Assembly: GCA_002633005.1 (NCBI GenBank)
Contig: NMRA01000720.1
Location: 1 to 32,616 of the forward strand
DNA length: 32,616 nt
Direction: 5' to 3'
DNA from: Phoronis australis
Taxonomy: Eukaryota > Phoronida > Phoronidae
Part shown: positions 31,543-32,616 of the stretch, piece by piece
Numbering within the stretch: the first letter of the stretch is position 1
How the letters are laid out: every line of letters starts with the position of its first letter
The notes under the pieces: model-generated
The model's database searches: none
Seen by the model: only the letters and a program-made list of their open reading frames with translations
Told to the model about the DNA's origin: nothing
Program-made: the position numbers and the translations under genes

Positions 31543-31990
31543 GTAAGCTTAAACCGAACTTTAATTGTATCATGTCTCTCTCGTCTGGGTTGGTGGTTAG
31601 CTCAGTTACAAAAGTAACACAACGTTGAATGAATTTGTTGACAATTTTTGGGGAGGTGGTTAAGCCGAAGAAGGGCATTAACGAAGACGAGAAGGGTTTA
31701 CTCACAGTGTTGATATGTTTCCAGCGGCAAGTCCCAGTATGAGTAATTCTAACTTCTATCTCCAATCGATCATGGTTTAAGTCATTTGTGATGTTGCCCT
31801 CTGGTAAAGCGAATTCGATTTTGCGATACATCTCTTGAAGAATTATAAATTGCTGTCAATATCCAGGTTTCTAATCAATCAAATGTTTTCAGCAAAAATG
31901 CAAGTGTCACATGTTTGCGTCATATTGCTTTGATACGTAAAAGACGAACTCGATCAAGAGAGATTGAAAATGCTGTGAAGAGTTCATTTC

Positions 31991-32076
31991 ATTTACAATT
32001 ACACTACGACATTTACAATTACACTACGACATTTACAATTACACTACGACATTTACAATTACACTACGACATTTAC
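31991..32076 (+). repeat. 20-bp tandem repeat, four units
   Basis: atttacaattacactacgac repeats exactly at 31991, 32011, 32031 and 32051, with a partial fifth unit. No counterpart exists in the first block. Confidence 0.97.
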
Positions 32077-32443
32077 CACCTGTTGAATGTGTCTTATGCC
32101 TCCTGAAGTACAGCATAACGTCGTCAACATTTTCTCTTGCATGCGCCTAAAGTTTCCATCGCCTGTTTCTGCCCTTGAATTAAATTTGAAAGATGAACTT
32201 CAGTTGAGCAGAAGGCATTAGTTCTGCCAATTTCCTTGATTGATCTACTTGCACACTGCTCCATGTTTTTCAGTTGATGAGAATACACCAGAAATCCGTT
32301 TTTGAACGGGACTAATTGTTGTTTTGCTTACAGGATTCTGATGTAATTGCACAGATGTGTTTTTGTTAAATGCTATATTCATAAGTTCCAAACAATAACT
32401 CAATGCTGTGCTTGGTTACTCATCTGTCAACTTCCCTACACAG

Positions 32444-32455
32444 ACTGTTCTGGAG
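32444..32455 (+). CDS. Candidate micro-exon B2, 12 nt
   Basis: ttccctacacag|ACTGTTCTGGAG|GTTGAC gives a 12-nt phase 1-1 exon encoding DCSG with the split codon. It stands in the same place relative to the CA tract as micro-exon 29690-29707 and keeps the GGAG|GT end. The donor GTTGAC is weak, though exon 7 also uses GTTG. A lone Cys in a stalk would be notable. Confidence 0.4.
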
Positions 32456-32616
32456 GTTGACGAATTGTTTTTCCGTGTCCGTCTCCACACACCACACACG
32501 CACACATACACGCACACATGGTCGCGTAATCATATTGTTGGGTGGTTACTAACGGGTGGTCTGCGTGTCGGTATGATATTTCAAAACCCGTTCTCGGATT
32601 TTGATGAATTTTGGAA

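Larger units (their letters stand above)
10632..32616 (+). other. Multi-exon IgSF gene, 3' end outside window
   Basis: Seven clearly supported exons encode a signal peptide and three Ig domains, about 317 residues to the end of Ig3, followed by several tiny linker exons. Every acceptor ends in AG, every donor starts GT, and phases run 1,1,1,0,1,2,1 through the Ig part and then 1-1 for all linkers, so any linker can be included or skipped without a frameshift. Each Ig domain is split by one intron (V: B-C strand; Ig2 after the core Trp; Ig3 between strand C and the second-Cys half). The predicted product is secreted or on the cell surface. No membrane segment or stop is seen before 32616. Family name and partner are unknown; adhesion or recognition is a family-level guess. 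Confidence 0.85.
31405..32616 (+). repeat. Second copy of the linker-exon block
   Basis: 31405-32280 aligns in order with about 26080-27120: intron end, Thr/Pro exon, one 53-bp-like unit, ttgacaattt, an acaagacgag-like region, tgcgata, and a cagttg-type end. 32444-32616 then aligns with 29690-29985 (micro-exon, CA tract, ggtgtccg..ttgatatttc, gattttg.tgaattttgg). The 27.2-29.6 kb repeat of the first copy has no counterpart here. Similarity is moderate, so the duplication is not recent. Confidence 0.75.

Noticed and set aside
1-32616. tRNA, rRNA or other structured RNA genes
   Set aside because: I looked for tRNA-like box A/B pairs and rRNA-like blocks by eye and saw none that I could support.

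Overview
This is metazoan genomic DNA: AT-rich, intron-dominated, with GT/AG-bounded phase-compatible exons, Penelope-like and LINE-type retroelement remains, several minisatellites, and only short fossil ORFs between them. Repeated TACATGTA-type words, the Penelope-like element, a P2X7-C-terminus-like fossil and an invertebrate-style immunoglobulin-superfamily (IgSF) gene suggest a marine invertebrate (cephalochordate, hemichordate or mollusc-like). I cannot fix the species from sequence alone. Single Ns at 7592, 8808 and 10262 show that this is an assembled draft.

The main gene runs on the + strand from 10632 past the right edge of the window. I assembled it exon by exon from splice sites and reading phase: signal-peptide exon (10632-10683), V-type Ig domain in two exons (11986-12066; 19023-19271), second Ig domain in two exons (21478-21596; 24440-24590), third Ig domain in two exons (24847-25006; 25668-25807), then a series of tiny phase 1-1 linker exons (26159-26206, 29690-29707, 30063-30098, probably 30468-30479, 31501-31542, 32444-32455). 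All junction phases agree without a forced fit. It reads as a secreted or cell-surface IgSF protein with a Thr/Pro/Gly stalk; any membrane anchor must lie beyond 32616. The stalk region looks built by duplication: blocks around 26.1-27.2 kb plus 29.6-30.0 kb recur at 31.4-32.6 kb.

Left of that gene, 972-3090 is a 51-bp minisatellite with 41 almost identical units. From 3.4 to 5.4 kb lie unassigned ORF fragments (a RING-like cysteine stretch, decayed ORFs, and a lysine-rich possible C-terminal exon ending at 5396). From 7.6 to 9.4 kb lies a rearranged Penelope-like element (PLE): part of it is inverted and its 3' end plus flank is tandemly duplicated.

The introns of the IgSF gene hold most of the remaining structure. 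The 7-kb intron that splits the V domain carries a LINE ORF1/endonuclease fossil (13.2-14.5 kb, - strand) and a 2.5-kb PLE with about 103-bp terminal inverted repeats (15199-17653, - strand). The next intron holds a 44-bp triplet repeat with octamer motifs, a GA tract and a 21-bp minisatellite. The intron splitting Ig2 holds decayed THAP-like and P2X7-C-like fragments and ends in 17 tandem copies of a 3' splice-site sequence, the last copy being the acceptor of the next exon. That array and the duplicated micro-exon stalk are the most unusual features of the window.
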